Assembly (NCBI GenBank): GCA_045567335.1 | Contig: JBJLCZ010000002.1 | Span: forward strand, 12,170 to 76,169 | Direction: 5' to 3' | Length of the DNA: 64,000 nt | From: Pelagilacustribacter sp045567335 | Lineage (GTDB): Bacteria; Pseudomonadota; Alphaproteobacteria; Pelagibacterales; Pelagibacteraceae | Translations under genes and position numbers: made by a program | Notes under the pieces: model-generated | The model's input: the letters and a program-made list of their open reading frames with translations, nothing else | The model's database searches: none | What the model was told of the DNA's origin: nothing | Part shown: positions 17,447 to 26,448 of the stretch, one piece after another | Layout of the letters: every line of letters begins with the position of its first letter | Position numbering within the stretch: the stretch's first letter is position 1

Positions 17447-18889
17447 ATGTTAATTAATCCAAATGGTTTTAGAGAATACGATGCAAGGTGGCTTTTTGAA
17501 AAAGACATCGATATTGAAGGAATTACGAATCTAGGAAAAGGACTTGGAAGTCAAATAATCAGACATACAAAAAAAGATAATCCTAGGGTAATAGTTGGCC
17601 ACGATTACAGATCTTATAGTGAAAAAATTAAAATAGCTTTAAAAAAAGGTTTGGTATCTACAGGATGCAAAGTAGAAGATGTCGGCCTATCGTTATCACC
17701 AACTGTTTACTTCGCACAATTTAATTTAAATTCTGATGCAATAGCAATGGTTACGGCAAGTCATAACGAAAATGGTTGGACAGGAGTAAAAATGGGAATC
17801 AAAAAAGGCTTGACTCACGCCCCAGAAGAAATGAACGAATTAAAAGATATTACATTAAACAAAGAATTTTTAAAGGGTAAAGGATCAGAAAAAGAAATTA
17901 AAAATTTTAAAGAAATATATATTCAAAATTTAATTAAAAACAATAAAATAAAAAAAAAAATAAAAGCTGTTGTAGCTTGCGGAAATGGAACCGCAGGTAT
18001 ATTTGCCCCTGAAATTCTTAGAGGAATTGGCTGTGAAGTTATAGAATTAGACTGTAACCTAGATTATACATTTCCAAAATATAACCCTAATCCAGAAGAT
18101 TTAAAAATGTTAGATGCAATATCAAAATGTGTAATAGAAAATCAAGCTGATATAGGATTTGGTTTTGATGGAGATGGTGATAGAGTCGGAGTAATTGACA
18201 ATAATGGTAAAGAAATATTTTCTGATAAAATAGGATTATTGATAGCAAGAAATTTATCAAATAATTATAAAAATTCAAAATTTATTGTCGATGTTAAATC
18301 TACAGGTCTTTTTGAAAAAGATAAAATTTTATTAAAAAATAAATGTGAAACAGTATATTGGAAGACTGGTCATTCACATATTAAAAGAAAAGTTAATGAG
18401 GATAAAGCTTTAGCGGGATTTGAAAAAAGTGGTCATTTCTTTTTTAATAAACCTTTGGGATACGGGTACGACGATGGAGTCAATTCTGCGATACAGATAT
18501 GTCATTTACTAAATTCCCATAATAAAAAGATAGACAGCATATTAAATGAATTACCAAAAACTTTTCAAACACCAACAATGGCCCCATTTTGCAAAGATAT
18601 ACGTAAGTATGAGTTAGTAAAAAAATTAACAAAAGAAATACAGTTGATGAAAATTAATAAAAAAGAAATTGATGGTTTGAAAATAAATAAAATTTTAACT
18701 ATTAACGGTGTAAGATTTACTCTTTCTGATGGATCGTGGGGATTAATAAGAGCATCATCTAATAAACCATCTTTGGTAATTGTGACTGAAAGTCCTACAT
18801 CAGAAAAAAGGAAAAAAATTATTTTTGAATTTATAGATAAGCTGCTTCAAGAAACAGGAGAAATAGGAGAGTATGATCAAAAAATTTAG
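17447..18889 (+). CDS. Phosphomannomutase/phosphoglucomutase
   Basis: A 480-residue alpha-D-phosphohexomutase. The phosphoserine loop TASHNENG is at residues 103-110, with the catalytic Ser at 105. The metal loop GFDGDGDR lies near 240. The sugar-binding GFEKSGHFFF loop is near 325, and the C-terminal phosphate-binding domain ends in RASSNKPSLVI. It interconverts mannose- or glucose-6-P and 1-P. This supplies GDP-mannose for the Gmd enzymes and glucose-1-P for RmlA found later in the window. It resembles the AlgC/ManB group. GlmM activity is not expected from its TASHNENG loop. Confidence 0.9.
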   Translation: MLINPNGFREYDARWLFEKDIDIEGITNLGKGLGSQIIRHTKKDNPRVIVGHDYRSYSEKIKIALKKGLVSTGCKVEDVGLSLSPTVYFAQFNLNSDAIAMVTASHNENGWTGVKMGIKKGLTHAPEEMNELKDITLNKEFLKGKGSEKEIKNFKEIYIQNLIKNNKIKKKIKAVVACGNGTAGIFAPEILRGIGCEVIELDCNLDYTFPKYNPNPEDLKMLDAISKCVIENQADIGFGFDGDGDRVGVIDNNGKEIFSDKIGLLIARNLSNNYKNSKFIVDVKSTGLFEKDKILLKNKCETVYWKTGHSHIKRKVNEDKALAGFEKSGHFFFNKPLGYGYDDGVNSAIQICHLLNSHNKKIDSILNELPKTFQTPTMAPFCKDIRKYELVKKLTKEIQLMKINKKEIDGLKINKILTINGVRFTLSDGSWGLIRASSNKPSLVIVTESPTSEKRKKIIFEFIDKLLQETGEIGEYDQKI

Positions 18890-18976
18890 GTTAAGGTGGC
18901 TTCAGTCTCCCTCCACCACCATGATTTAATTATACTTGATTCGCTTTTTAAAAAATAACTCGTTATAATTGCATTT

Positions 18977-19186
18977 ATGGCAGATAAAAAAATTAGATCG
19001 GTTGCAAAAACATTTTCATGGAGATTATTTATTTTTATTTATTGGACCATATTTGGCTTTGTCTTGACCGGTACATTTAAAGGCGCTGGTATACTTGGAC
19101 TGGGCTCTATTATCCCATTATTCTTTTATTATTTTCACGAAAGAATCTGGAATAAAGTCAATTGGGGCACTGAAAAAAGTAAATAA
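18977..19186 (+). CDS. Small DUF2061 membrane protein
   Basis: A 69-residue protein matching the DUF2061 pattern. It has an N-terminal KIRSVAKTFSWRLF stretch, two short hydrophobic segments (about residues 18-30 and 35-52), and a C-terminal HERIWNKVNWG block. The function of the family is not known. It lies 87 bases after the phosphohexomutase gene, and its stop abuts the convergent malonyl-CoA decarboxylase stop with no spacer. Confidence 0.7.
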   Translation: MADKKIRSVAKTFSWRLFIFIYWTIFGFVLTGTFKGAGILGLGSIIPLFFYYFHERIWNKVNWGTEKSK

Positions 19187-20486
19187 TTATAAAAAAGCTT
19201 TCACTTTATTAGAGCAAATTACTTCCTTGTTATTTACAAAATTTACGTGATTTTTTTCAATATCGCTAAGTTCGTAAAGGTAATTTACCATTACTCCAAA
19301 AGATCTTTTATATCCTGCTTCAGATACATTTGCATTAACAACTATATCATCAATGATTGCGCCATTTCTTAAATGAAACCTAGTAACATCTCCAACTGGA
19401 AAACCATCTTGATTTTTTTCTTTAATCAAATAATGAGCAACTAACTTAACAATATCTTTTTTATTTGAGGCGATTCTACTATCACCTAATTTTAAATCGG
19501 CTGATTGTAAAAAAGATAAATTTTCATTTGGTTTTTCTAAAATAGTTTGAATCTTGTTTTTATCCTGGTAACTAAACCATTCAGCAAATCCAGGTATAGG
19601 TGATAGTGTGCCGAATTTGTTAATATTAGGCAATTCTTCTTGAATTTCATAGAGTACTCTTTTAATAAGAAAATGTCCTAATGTTATTCTAGCTAAACCC
19701 TCTTGACAGTTGCTAATTGAATAAAAAGTAGCTGTATCAAATTTTTTTTCTCCTTGAATGCTAGGTTTCATAATATCTTGAATTGATTTACCCAAACCTT
19801 TTGTCAAAGCTACCTGCACAAAGATTATTGGCTCATCTTCAAGTGTTGGATGAAAATAAGAAAAAAATCTTCTATCCTCACCTAATCTTCTTTTTAGTTC
19901 ATTCATATCCTTCATCGAATGAACTCTTTCATATTTTATTATCTTTTCTAAAATCAAAGCTTTTGTTTCCCAAGTTATTTTCTCTAATTTTAAAAAACCA
20001 GGGTTAAACCATGCTTTGAATAAATGTATTAGATCATTATCTAAATAAATAAGATCTTGATTATCTTTTGTAAATTTAATTAAATCTTCTCTTAATTTAA
20101 CAATATTTGATGTCCCATTGGGGGGCATTATTCATTCTTCTAAAAAGCTCTCTCCGTTTTCCTTCTGCAACTAAAAATAAATTCGCTAAATTTTTTTCAT
20201 TTTGAGATTTGCTATATACTTTTATGCTTTCATTAACTTTCGTATAATTTGGTTTATATTTCTCATTTATTTTTTTAAAAAAATTTAATTTATTTTCATT
20301 TGATAATTCTTGATATAAATTTAATATATCTCTAGCAACTGTAATACCAAAAACAACACCTTTATTTGAAAGAAGATCGTCACATAATTTTAAAATAGAA
20401 TTTAAATCATTTTTTTTAATTTCAGATTTTCTGAAGAGTTTTTGGCCTGCATCAGCTATTGAAGATATAATTTTTTTTATCAACAT
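19187..20486 (-). pseudogene. Malonyl-CoA decarboxylase, frameshifted at a C6 run
   Basis: Two adjacent frames together encode malonyl-CoA decarboxylase, which turns malonyl-CoA into acetyl-CoA and CO2. The first, 20486 to 20097, gives the helical N-terminal domain and ends AEGKRRELFRRMNNAP before leaving frame. The second, up to 20128, continues NGTSNIVKLREDL and carries the catalytic part: SYFHPTLEDEPIIFVQVAL, TFYSISNCQEGLARI and LSPIPGFAEWF. The span is 1300 bases, one more than a multiple of three. Removing one base from the run of six C (20120-20125, minus strand) restores a 432-residue protein. Either the strain carries a recent frameshift or the assembly has a homopolymer error. Confidence 0.85.
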
Positions 20487-20502
20487 ATTTATAAAATTTA
20501 TA

Positions 20503-21339
20503 CTAACTAATATCTAAATATTCAATAAAAGACCTGATGGAAACAATAAGTAGAAATAATCCAAATATTTTGCTCAGTAGATTTTTGTTTATTTTATAAA
20601 CAGCTCTTGCTCCAATTCTTGCCATGATCATAGTAACTGGTACAAAAACTAAAAATCCAAGTAGATTTATATAACCAATGCTATACGGTGTATTTACATT
20701 ATTAATTATCTTTCCTCCAGTGATCATTGTTACCGTTCCACTTACTGCAATTAAAAATCCGACTGCAGCAGCTGTACCGATTGATTTTCTTATATCGTAA
20801 CCAAAAGTTCTCATAAATGGTACCATTAGCGATCCGCCTCCAATACCAAGTGGAATCGAAATAAATCCTATAACAATTCCTGAAATATTTTTTATTAAAT
20901 CTGAAATTTTTTTTGGATTTTCAACTAATTGCTCTCTTAAAAAAATAAAGAATAATCCAACTATAAAAGCAAATATTGAAAAAAATAAAACCAGAGCTGG
21001 GGTTTTTAAGTTTACAGCCAGAAAAGTGCCAAAAATAACACCAATCAAAATATAAATGCCAAATGATTTTACCATTTTAAAATCAACAGCATCATATTCC
21101 ATGTGAGTTTTAGTTGAAATTACAGATGTAGGAATAATAATAGCTAAAGAAGTACCAACAGACAGGTGCATTCTTGTAATAATATCAAATTCTAATACTG
21201 TAAAAGCGTAATACAGAGCAGGCACCATTATAATTCCACCACCAACACCTAAAAGACCTGCCATAAAACCAGCTATTGCAGCTGCTACAGCTAAAACTGC
21301 TAAGAGATTAAGTATCTCACTTAAGTTTAAAATTTCCAT
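20503..21339 (-). CDS. TauE/SafE-family anion permease
   Basis: A 278-residue polytopic membrane protein with about eight hydrophobic segments. It carries the two inverted GGG-containing repeats of the TauE/SafE (DUF81) family: AGFMAGLLGVGGGIIMVPAL near residue 22 and IPLGIGGGSLMVPFMRTFG near 160. Characterised members export sulfite, sulfoacetate or related organosulfur anions. The specific substrate is not readable here. Its ATG overlaps the dusA stop (TAATG). The organosulfur role is of interest given the taurine-type binding protein at the right edge, but the genes are 42 kb apart. Confidence 0.85.
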   Translation of the reverse strand: MEILNLSEILNLLAVLAVAAAIAGFMAGLLGVGGGIIMVPALYYAFTVLEFDIITRMHLSVGTSLAIIIPTSVISTKTHMEYDAVDFKMVKSFGIYILIGVIFGTFLAVNLKTPALVLFFSIFAFIVGLFFIFLREQLVENPKKISDLIKNISGIVIGFISIPLGIGGGSLMVPFMRTFGYDIRKSIGTAAAVGFLIAVSGTVTMITGGKIINNVNTPYSIGYINLLGFLVFVPVTMIMARIGARAVYKINKNLLSKIFGLFLLIVSIRSFIEYLDIS

Positions 21340-22337
21340 TATGAATTAGCCTGAATAGCTTTTTCATTATTTTGTACGATTGACATTATATGTTTAGCTT
21401 TTTGAAAATCAGAATCCCTAGCCATCATATTATCACTTAAGTATCTTTTCCAATTTTTAGATCCAACTTGACCGTGGTATAAACCAACAGTATGCCTCAT
21501 AATATGATTTACTTTAGTTCCAAGCTTAACTTCTTTTTCAAGATATCTTAACAATTTCTCTGCAACTTCCTCTCTTGATGGGGAATATTTAGTATTAAAA
21601 ATTTCTCTTTCAATTTCAACTAGTGAATAAGGGTTTTGATAAATTGACCTACCAATCATCACGCCGTCACAACGCTCTAGATGTCTTTTTATTTCTTCTA
21701 TCTTGGAAATTCCACCATTAATGATAATTTCTAAGTCAGGATTTTCAGATTTTAACTTATAGACCATTTCATAATTTAGCTTAGGTACATTTAAATTTTG
21801 TTTTGGAGAGAGGCCTTTAAGCATAGCTTTACGAGCATGCAATATAAATGTTTTACATCCAGCGTCTTTTAATTTATTTACAAAAGAATTTAAATATTCA
21901 AAATTCTCAGTTTCATCGAAACCAATTCTTGTTTTGGCAGTAACTGGAATTTTACATGAGTTAACCATTGCATTAATACATTCAGAAACTAAATCTGGCT
22001 CCTTCATTAAACATGCGCCAAATTTATTTTTTTGAACTTTTTTACTTGGACATCCCAAATTTATATTTATTTCATTATAGCCCATACTCTCTGCTATTTT
22101 TGCAACTTCAGATAATTCATTTTTATCTGAGCCACCTACTTGTAATGCTAAAGGTTTTTCTTCTTCACTATAAGAAAGTAATTTTTTTCTATCTCCATGA
22201 ATAGCTGATTTTGTTGCAATCATTTCTGAGTAAAGCATTACATTTTTACTCATTAATCTTAAAAAGAAACGATCGTGCCTATCGGTACAATCCATCATGG
22301 GCGCAACTGATATTTTTCTGTTTATTTTATTATCCAA
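21339..22337 (-). CDS. dusA: tRNA-dihydrouridine synthase A
   Basis: A 332-residue flavoprotein of the Dus family. ISVAPMMDCTDRHDRFF at the N-terminus, NLGCPSKKV, and KFGACLMKEP with the catalytic Cys are present. ITAKTRIG-like and MRHTVGLYHGQVGSKNWKRYL follow, the latter typical of DusA, which modifies tRNA positions 20/20a. The only start before the SVAPM block is a TTG at 22337, eight bases inside the dctM end. Such overlap suggests cotranscription with the TRAP genes, although the functions are unrelated. Confidence 0.93.
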   Translation of the reverse strand: MDNKINRKISVAPMMDCTDRHDRFFLRLMSKNVMLYSEMIATKSAIHGDRKKLLSYSEEEKPLALQVGGSDKNELSEVAKIAESMGYNEININLGCPSKKVQKNKFGACLMKEPDLVSECINAMVNSCKIPVTAKTRIGFDETENFEYLNSFVNKLKDAGCKTFILHARKAMLKGLSPKQNLNVPKLNYEMVYKLKSENPDLEIIINGGISKIEEIKRHLERCDGVMIGRSIYQNPYSLVEIEREIFNTKYSPSREEVAEKLLRYLEKEVKLGTKVNHIMRHTVGLYHGQVGSKNWKRYLSDNMMARDSDFQKAKHIMSIVQNNEKAIQANS

Positions 22338-23658
22338 TTGCTTTTCCCATTAATTTATCTGGTAACCATGTTACGATTTCTGGAAAAATACATAAAATTA
22401 CAATGGATAAAGCCATCATAAACATAAAAGGTATCGATCCTCTTAAAATTTTTGAAAGACTAACATCTGGTGTAATTCCTTTAATAATATATAAATTAAG
22501 ACCAACGGGTGGTGTAATTAATCCGATTTCCATATTAATTGTAAATACAATAGCAAACCAATAAGGATCGAAACCTAGTGTGGTTATTACTGGAAGTAAA
22601 ATTGCAGAAGTCATCACAATTACTGCTACTGGAGGCAAAAAGAAACCAGCAACTAAAAGAAAAATATTTACAAGAAAAAATATTGTCCACTTATTGGCAC
22701 TTAATTCGATCATGCTTTGTGCTAGTGACTGAGTTACATATAGTTGAGAAAGAGTAAAAGCAAAAAGATAAGAAGCTGCGATAATAAACATTATCATTAC
22801 ACTTTCTTTCATTGAAATTTTTACTATGTTCCATATTTTTTTTGGCTGATAAATTTTGTAAACTATTGCAATCATAACAAATACCAAGAATGCACCAACA
22901 CCTGATGCTTCTGATGGAGTGGCAACACCACCATAAAGCACATATAGAACACCCAAAATTATTGCTAAAAAAGGAAAGACTCTTGGCAGAACTTCCAATT
23001 TTTCTTTTAAAGTTGGTGGTTTTTTATTTCTAAGTGCTTTAGCTGAATCTTTATCTATAAAATAACTGTGGAATAAAGCCCACAAAGCAAACAAAGAAGC
23101 TAACATAAAACCCGGAACAACTCCGCATAGAAAAAGCCTTCCAATTGAAGTTCCAGTTGCCATTCCGTAAACTATTAGGACAATGCTAGGTGGTATTAAA
23201 ACACCTAGTGTTCCTCCAGCAGCTATTGTTCCTGTTGCTATTTCATCTGAATATCCTCTTTTTCTCATTTCAGGAATTCCCATTGTTCCTATAGCTGCAC
23301 ATGTTGCTGGACTAGATCCGCTTAAGGCCGCAAATATTGAACAAGCCCCTATATTTGAAATTACTAAGCCTCCAGGAACTCTCCATAACCATCTATCTAA
23401 ACCTGTGTAAAGATCTTTTCCCGCTGGAGAGTTAGCAACGGCCATTCCCATTAAGATAAACATAGGTATTGAAAGCAAAACAAAAGAATTTAGCCCTGCA
23501 TAAAAAGTTTCGGCAAAGACATCCAACATCTGAACTCCTTCAAAAGCTACAAGCAAAGCTAAAGAAACGAAACTTAAACCGAAAGCTATAGGAATACCTG
23601 AAAATAAAATTAGTAATGTAAATATTGCTACAATTAAAGCAATTGTTAATGGTTCCAT
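22330..23658 (-). CDS. dctM: TRAP transporter large permease
   Basis: A 442-residue DctM with about 12-13 hydrophobic segments. Family signatures are SIPMFILMGMAVANSPAGKDLY near residue 60, GSSPATCAAIGTMGIPEM near 115, and AAGGTLGVLIPPSIVLIVYG near 145. Near the end are FFLPPVAVIVMTSAIL and MEIGLITPPVGLNLY. It forms the sodium-driven membrane channel with DctQ and takes substrate from DctP. Its ATG overlaps the dctQ stop (TAATG). Likely ligands are organic acids, but sequence alone does not tell which. Confidence 0.96.
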   Translation of the reverse strand: MEPLTIALIVAIFTLLILFSGIPIAFGLSFVSLALLVAFEGVQMLDVFAETFYAGLNSFVLLSIPMFILMGMAVANSPAGKDLYTGLDRWLWRVPGGLVISNIGACSIFAALSGSSPATCAAIGTMGIPEMRKRGYSDEIATGTIAAGGTLGVLIPPSIVLIVYGMATGTSIGRLFLCGVVPGFMLASLFALWALFHSYFIDKDSAKALRNKKPPTLKEKLEVLPRVFPFLAIILGVLYVLYGGVATPSEASGVGAFLVFVMIAIVYKIYQPKKIWNIVKISMKESVMIMFIIAASYLFAFTLSQLYVTQSLAQSMIELSANKWTIFFLVNIFLLVAGFFLPPVAVIVMTSAILLPVITTLGFDPYWFAIVFTINMEIGLITPPVGLNLYIIKGITPDVSLSKILRGSIPFMFMMALSIVILCIFPEIVTWLPDKLMGKAIG

Positions 23659-24152
23659 TATGAAAAATCCTTTTGATCAAATAATTTAATTATTTCAGCA
23701 ATGTACTGAAGTATCATTAGCACCGCGCCTATGAGCATTGATGAATAAGGAATCCATAAAGGAGGACTCCAAACTGTACCTGTCGTATAATTTTTTGTAA
23801 AAGCTTCTTCGACCATTAAAAAAGTAAAATAAAATAAGAATAAAAAGAAAATTAGGCTTATAAATGAAGTAAAAATTTTTAACTTTATAATATTTTTTTT
23901 AGATAAAAAGTCATAAATCCATTCCATGCTTACATGGGCTTTTTCACTTAAAACATATGCACTACCAATAAATGTAGAAGCAACTAACAACATTGTAACA
24001 AGTTCAGTTTGCCAAGTAATCGCCCTTTGAAAAAAATACCGTTCAAAAACTAATTCTACAATTACTAATATAGATATTAGTAAAGCTGCGATAGCAAAAG
24101 TGCCACACGCTTTAGAGGTGTAATCACAAAACTTAAGATAATTATTTTTCAT
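23658..24152 (-). CDS. dctQ: TRAP transporter small permease
   Basis: A 164-residue DctQ with four hydrophobic segments. The conserved ITWQTELVTMLLVASTFIGSAYVLSEKAHVSMEW region after the second segment is typical of the family. It pairs with DctM in the inner membrane. The ATG directly follows a T7 tract of a strong hairpin. The only SD-like sequence, AGGGG seven bases upstream, lies in the 3' arm of that hairpin, so its expression is probably kept below that of dctP. Confidence 0.92.
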   Translation of the reverse strand: MKNNYLKFCDYTSKACGTFAIAALLISILVIVELVFERYFFQRAITWQTELVTMLLVASTFIGSAYVLSEKAHVSMEWIYDFLSKKNIIKLKIFTSFISLIFFLFLFYFTFLMVEEAFTKNYTTGTVWSPPLWIPYSSMLIGAVLMILQYIAEIIKLFDQKDFS

Positions 24153-24157
24153 AAAAA

Positions 24158-24186
24158 AACCCCTACTTAATTTTTAAGCAGGGGTT
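24158..24186 (-). terminator. Strong hairpin with T7 tract between dctP and dctQ
   Basis: Read on the minus strand, AACCCCTGCTTAA pairs with TTAAGTAGGGGTT (13 base pairs, one G-U) around a three-base loop, followed by seven T and then the dctQ ATG. This has the form of an intrinsic terminator. It sits within an operon, so partial readthrough is expected, giving much more dctP than dctQM mRNA. The 3' arm contains AGGGG, the likely dctQ ribosome binding site, which the folded stem would also hide. Confidence 0.8.
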
Positions 24187-24200
24187 AATTATATATTATT

Positions 24201-25211
24201 TTATTTAACTGCTAAAGCCATTTCCATAAGTTTAGCGCCACCTGGCACTTTCTCAGCAAATGCTTTATGAGAAGTTTTCTTAGCTATTTCTACCCATGCA
24301 GCGTGATCTGCAGCTGTCATATATGCTAACTCTACTCCAGCTTTCTTATAAGTATCTTCAAATACTTTATCCAGATTAGCTACTTGTTTTGTCATATATT
24401 TTTCAGCTTTTTTTCCAGCTTTCATAAGAGCTTTTTGTTGCTTAGAATTTAATGCATCAAAAGATTTCTTAGACATAAGAATTGGTTCGTACATAAACCA
24501 TAACCCAAATTTGCCTGGAGGCGTTGCACACTTTACTTGTTCATAAATTTTATAACTTACAAAACTTCCAGAACTAGTGTTAGCGCCAGTTAATACACCT
24601 GTTTGTAGACCTGTATAGATCTCTGAAGATGGCATACTTTGAATACCAGCTCCTGCACCTTCAAGCATTTGGTTAAATGCTTTTCCAGCTGCTCTCATTA
24701 CCTGACCTTTAACGTCACTTGGATTTGTAATACATTTCGTTTTTGAAGCAAAACCACCACCTAACCAAGCATCAGATAAAACTACTACACCTGCATCATT
24801 AATTATTTTTTTAATCTCTTTCATCATTGGAGATTTGTTAAATTTTAATGCGTGTTTGTGATTTTTTACTGTTCCTGGCATTAAAGTTGCATCAAATTCT
24901 GGATGAAACTTTGCTGCATATCCTAACGGAAAAGCACTGATATCTAATTGACCAGTTGTCATTGGTTTCCACTGTTCTTTAGGTTTGTATAAAGATTTTG
25001 CAGGATAAATTCTAATATCTAGATCGACATTAGATTTTTTTACCTCATCTGCAATTATTTGTACCATCTCATGACGTGGGTCATAAGAACCATCAGCTCT
25101 TGGTGTTCCTGGCCATTGGTGACTAGCTTTTAATGTTTCAGCATAAGACGAACCAATAGTTAAGAATACAAAAACTAATGAAGTAAAATATAAAGATATT
25201 TTTTTTAACAT
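24201..25211 (-). CDS. dctP: TRAP transporter periplasmic solute-binding protein
   Basis: A 336-residue DctP-family receptor. The N-terminal signal peptide has a hydrophobic core at about residues 6-22 and a likely cut after SYA. LKASHQWPGTPRADGSYDPRH begins the mature part. The DctP signature region follows, with GQVMRAAGKAFNQMLEGAGA (conserved Arg that binds the substrate carboxylate), MPSSEIYTGLQTGVLTG and FGLWFMYEPILMSKKSFD. It captures an organic acid in the periplasm for DctQM. A well-formed SD, AAAGGGGAACAA, precedes the ATG. A promoter is proposed upstream at 25246-25274. Confidence 0.95.
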   Translation of the reverse strand: MLKKISLYFTSLVFVFLTIGSSYAETLKASHQWPGTPRADGSYDPRHEMVQIIADEVKKSNVDLDIRIYPAKSLYKPKEQWKPMTTGQLDISAFPLGYAAKFHPEFDATLMPGTVKNHKHALKFNKSPMMKEIKKIINDAGVVVLSDAWLGGGFASKTKCITNPSDVKGQVMRAAGKAFNQMLEGAGAGIQSMPSSEIYTGLQTGVLTGANTSSGSFVSYKIYEQVKCATPPGKFGLWFMYEPILMSKKSFDALNSKQQKALMKAGKKAEKYMTKQVANLDKVFEDTYKKAGVELAYMTAADHAAWVEIAKKTSHKAFAEKVPGGAKLMEMALAVK

Positions 25212-25245
25212 TGTTTGTTCCCCTTTATTATTAATTTATAGGTGC

Positions 25246-25274
25246 ATTAAATGAAAGATATTGGTAAGAGTCAA
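25246..25274 (-). promoter_or_regulatory. Sigma-70-type promoter of dctP
   Basis: On the minus strand TTGACT (25274-25269), a 17-base spacer and TTTAAT (25251-25246) form a good -35/-10 pair about 35 bases upstream of the dctP ATG. It lies inside the divergent region shared with the CoA-transferase gene. This is by-eye recognition with no transcript evidence. Confidence 0.55.
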
Positions 25275-25305
25275 CATACGTAATATCAATATTTTATTAT
25301 AGTTT

Positions 25306-26448
25306 ATGGATGGGCCTTTAAAAAATTTATTAGTTCTTGATCTGACCAGAGTTTTAGTTGGTCCTTACTGCACTATGATCCTTTCAGATTTAGGAGCTAG
25401 AGTAATTAAAGTTGAAGCTCCAGAAGTTGGTGACGATTCCAGAAAATTTGGTCCTTTTATTAAAGATTACTCTGCATACTTTATGTCTTTAAACAGAGGA
25501 AAAGAAAGCATAGCTTTAAATTTAAAAAATTTAGAGGATAAAAAAATATTTGATAAAATATTATTAAAAGCAGATATTTTAGTTGAAAATTTTAAACCTG
25601 GAACTTTAGAAAAATGGGGTTACGGGTGGAAAGATGTTAATAAAAAAAATCCTAGACTAATTTATGCGTCAGCATCTGGTTTTGGACAAACTGGACCTTT
25701 GAAAGAATTGCCTGCATACGATATGGTAGTTCAAGGTATGGGAGGTCTAATGAGTGTTACTGGTCAACCTAATACTGATCCAACAAGAGTAGGAACTTCA
25801 ATTGGAGATATCACAGCAGGATTGTTTACAACAATAGGAATAAACGCTGCACTATATGATAGGCAGAAAACAGGTAAAGGAATGTTTATTGATGTTTCTA
25901 TGTTAGATTGTCAAATTGCAATTTTAGAAAATGCAATAGCTAGATATTTATCAAAAAATGAAATTCCAAAACCTATGGGTTCAAGACATCCATCTATAGC
26001 ACCTTTTGAAGCATTTAAAACAAAAGACAGTTACATAATTATTGCAGCAGGAAATGATAAATTATTTTCCGAACTATGCAATGCTTTAGGAAAAGAAAAT
26101 TTAATAAAAGATAAAAAATTTATTTCTAATGATAGCCGTTGTAGAAATATGGATGAACTTAAAAAAATTCTTGAGACAATTTTAAAAACAAAAAATACTA
26201 ATGAATGGATACAAGAATTTACTCCAAAAAAGATACCTTGTGGTCCAATTAATAATATTAAACAAGCAGTTGAAAACGAACAGATACAATCTAGAAATAT
26301 GATTGTATCAGCTGTTCATAAGGTAATAGGAAATTTCAAGCTAGCAGGTAACCCAATAAAAATGTCTAATTATAAAGATGAAAGTGTTAGAGGAGACATA
26401 CCTGACCTAGATGAACATAGAAAAAAAATACTTAAAGAATTTACTTAG
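25306..26448 (+). CDS. Family III CoA-transferase (CaiB/BaiF)
   Basis: A 380-residue class III CoA-transferase. The N-terminal VLDLTRVLVGPYCTMILSDLGARVIKVE is the family opening. GDDSRKFGPF, AYFMSLNRGK, and the DMVVQGMGGLMSVTGQP region follow. The catalytic Asp is expected in the AYDMV segment. Such enzymes move CoA between carboxylic acids. The donor and acceptor are not identifiable, but divergence from a TRAP organic-acid transporter suggests activation of an imported acid. TATTAT ends five bases before the ATG with no SD, so the mRNA may be leaderless. The 3' end overlaps the convergent rpoZ by eight bases. Confidence 0.9.
   Translation: MDGPLKNLLVLDLTRVLVGPYCTMILSDLGARVIKVEAPEVGDDSRKFGPFIKDYSAYFMSLNRGKESIALNLKNLEDKKIFDKILLKADILVENFKPGTLEKWGYGWKDVNKKNPRLIYASASGFGQTGPLKELPAYDMVVQGMGGLMSVTGQPNTDPTRVGTSIGDITAGLFTTIGINAALYDRQKTGKGMFIDVSMLDCQIAILENAIARYLSKNEIPKPMGSRHPSIAPFEAFKTKDSYIIIAAGNDKLFSELCNALGKENLIKDKKFISNDSRCRNMDELKKILETILKTKNTNEWIQEFTPKKIPCGPINNIKQAVENEQIQSRNMIVSAVHKVIGNFKLAGNPIKMSNYKDESVRGDIPDLDEHRKKILKEFT

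Noticed and set aside
22211..22564. Plus-strand open frame opposite dusA and dctM
   Set aside because: It is antisense to two well-supported genes, has no SD or family features, and reads as a shadow of the opposite strand.
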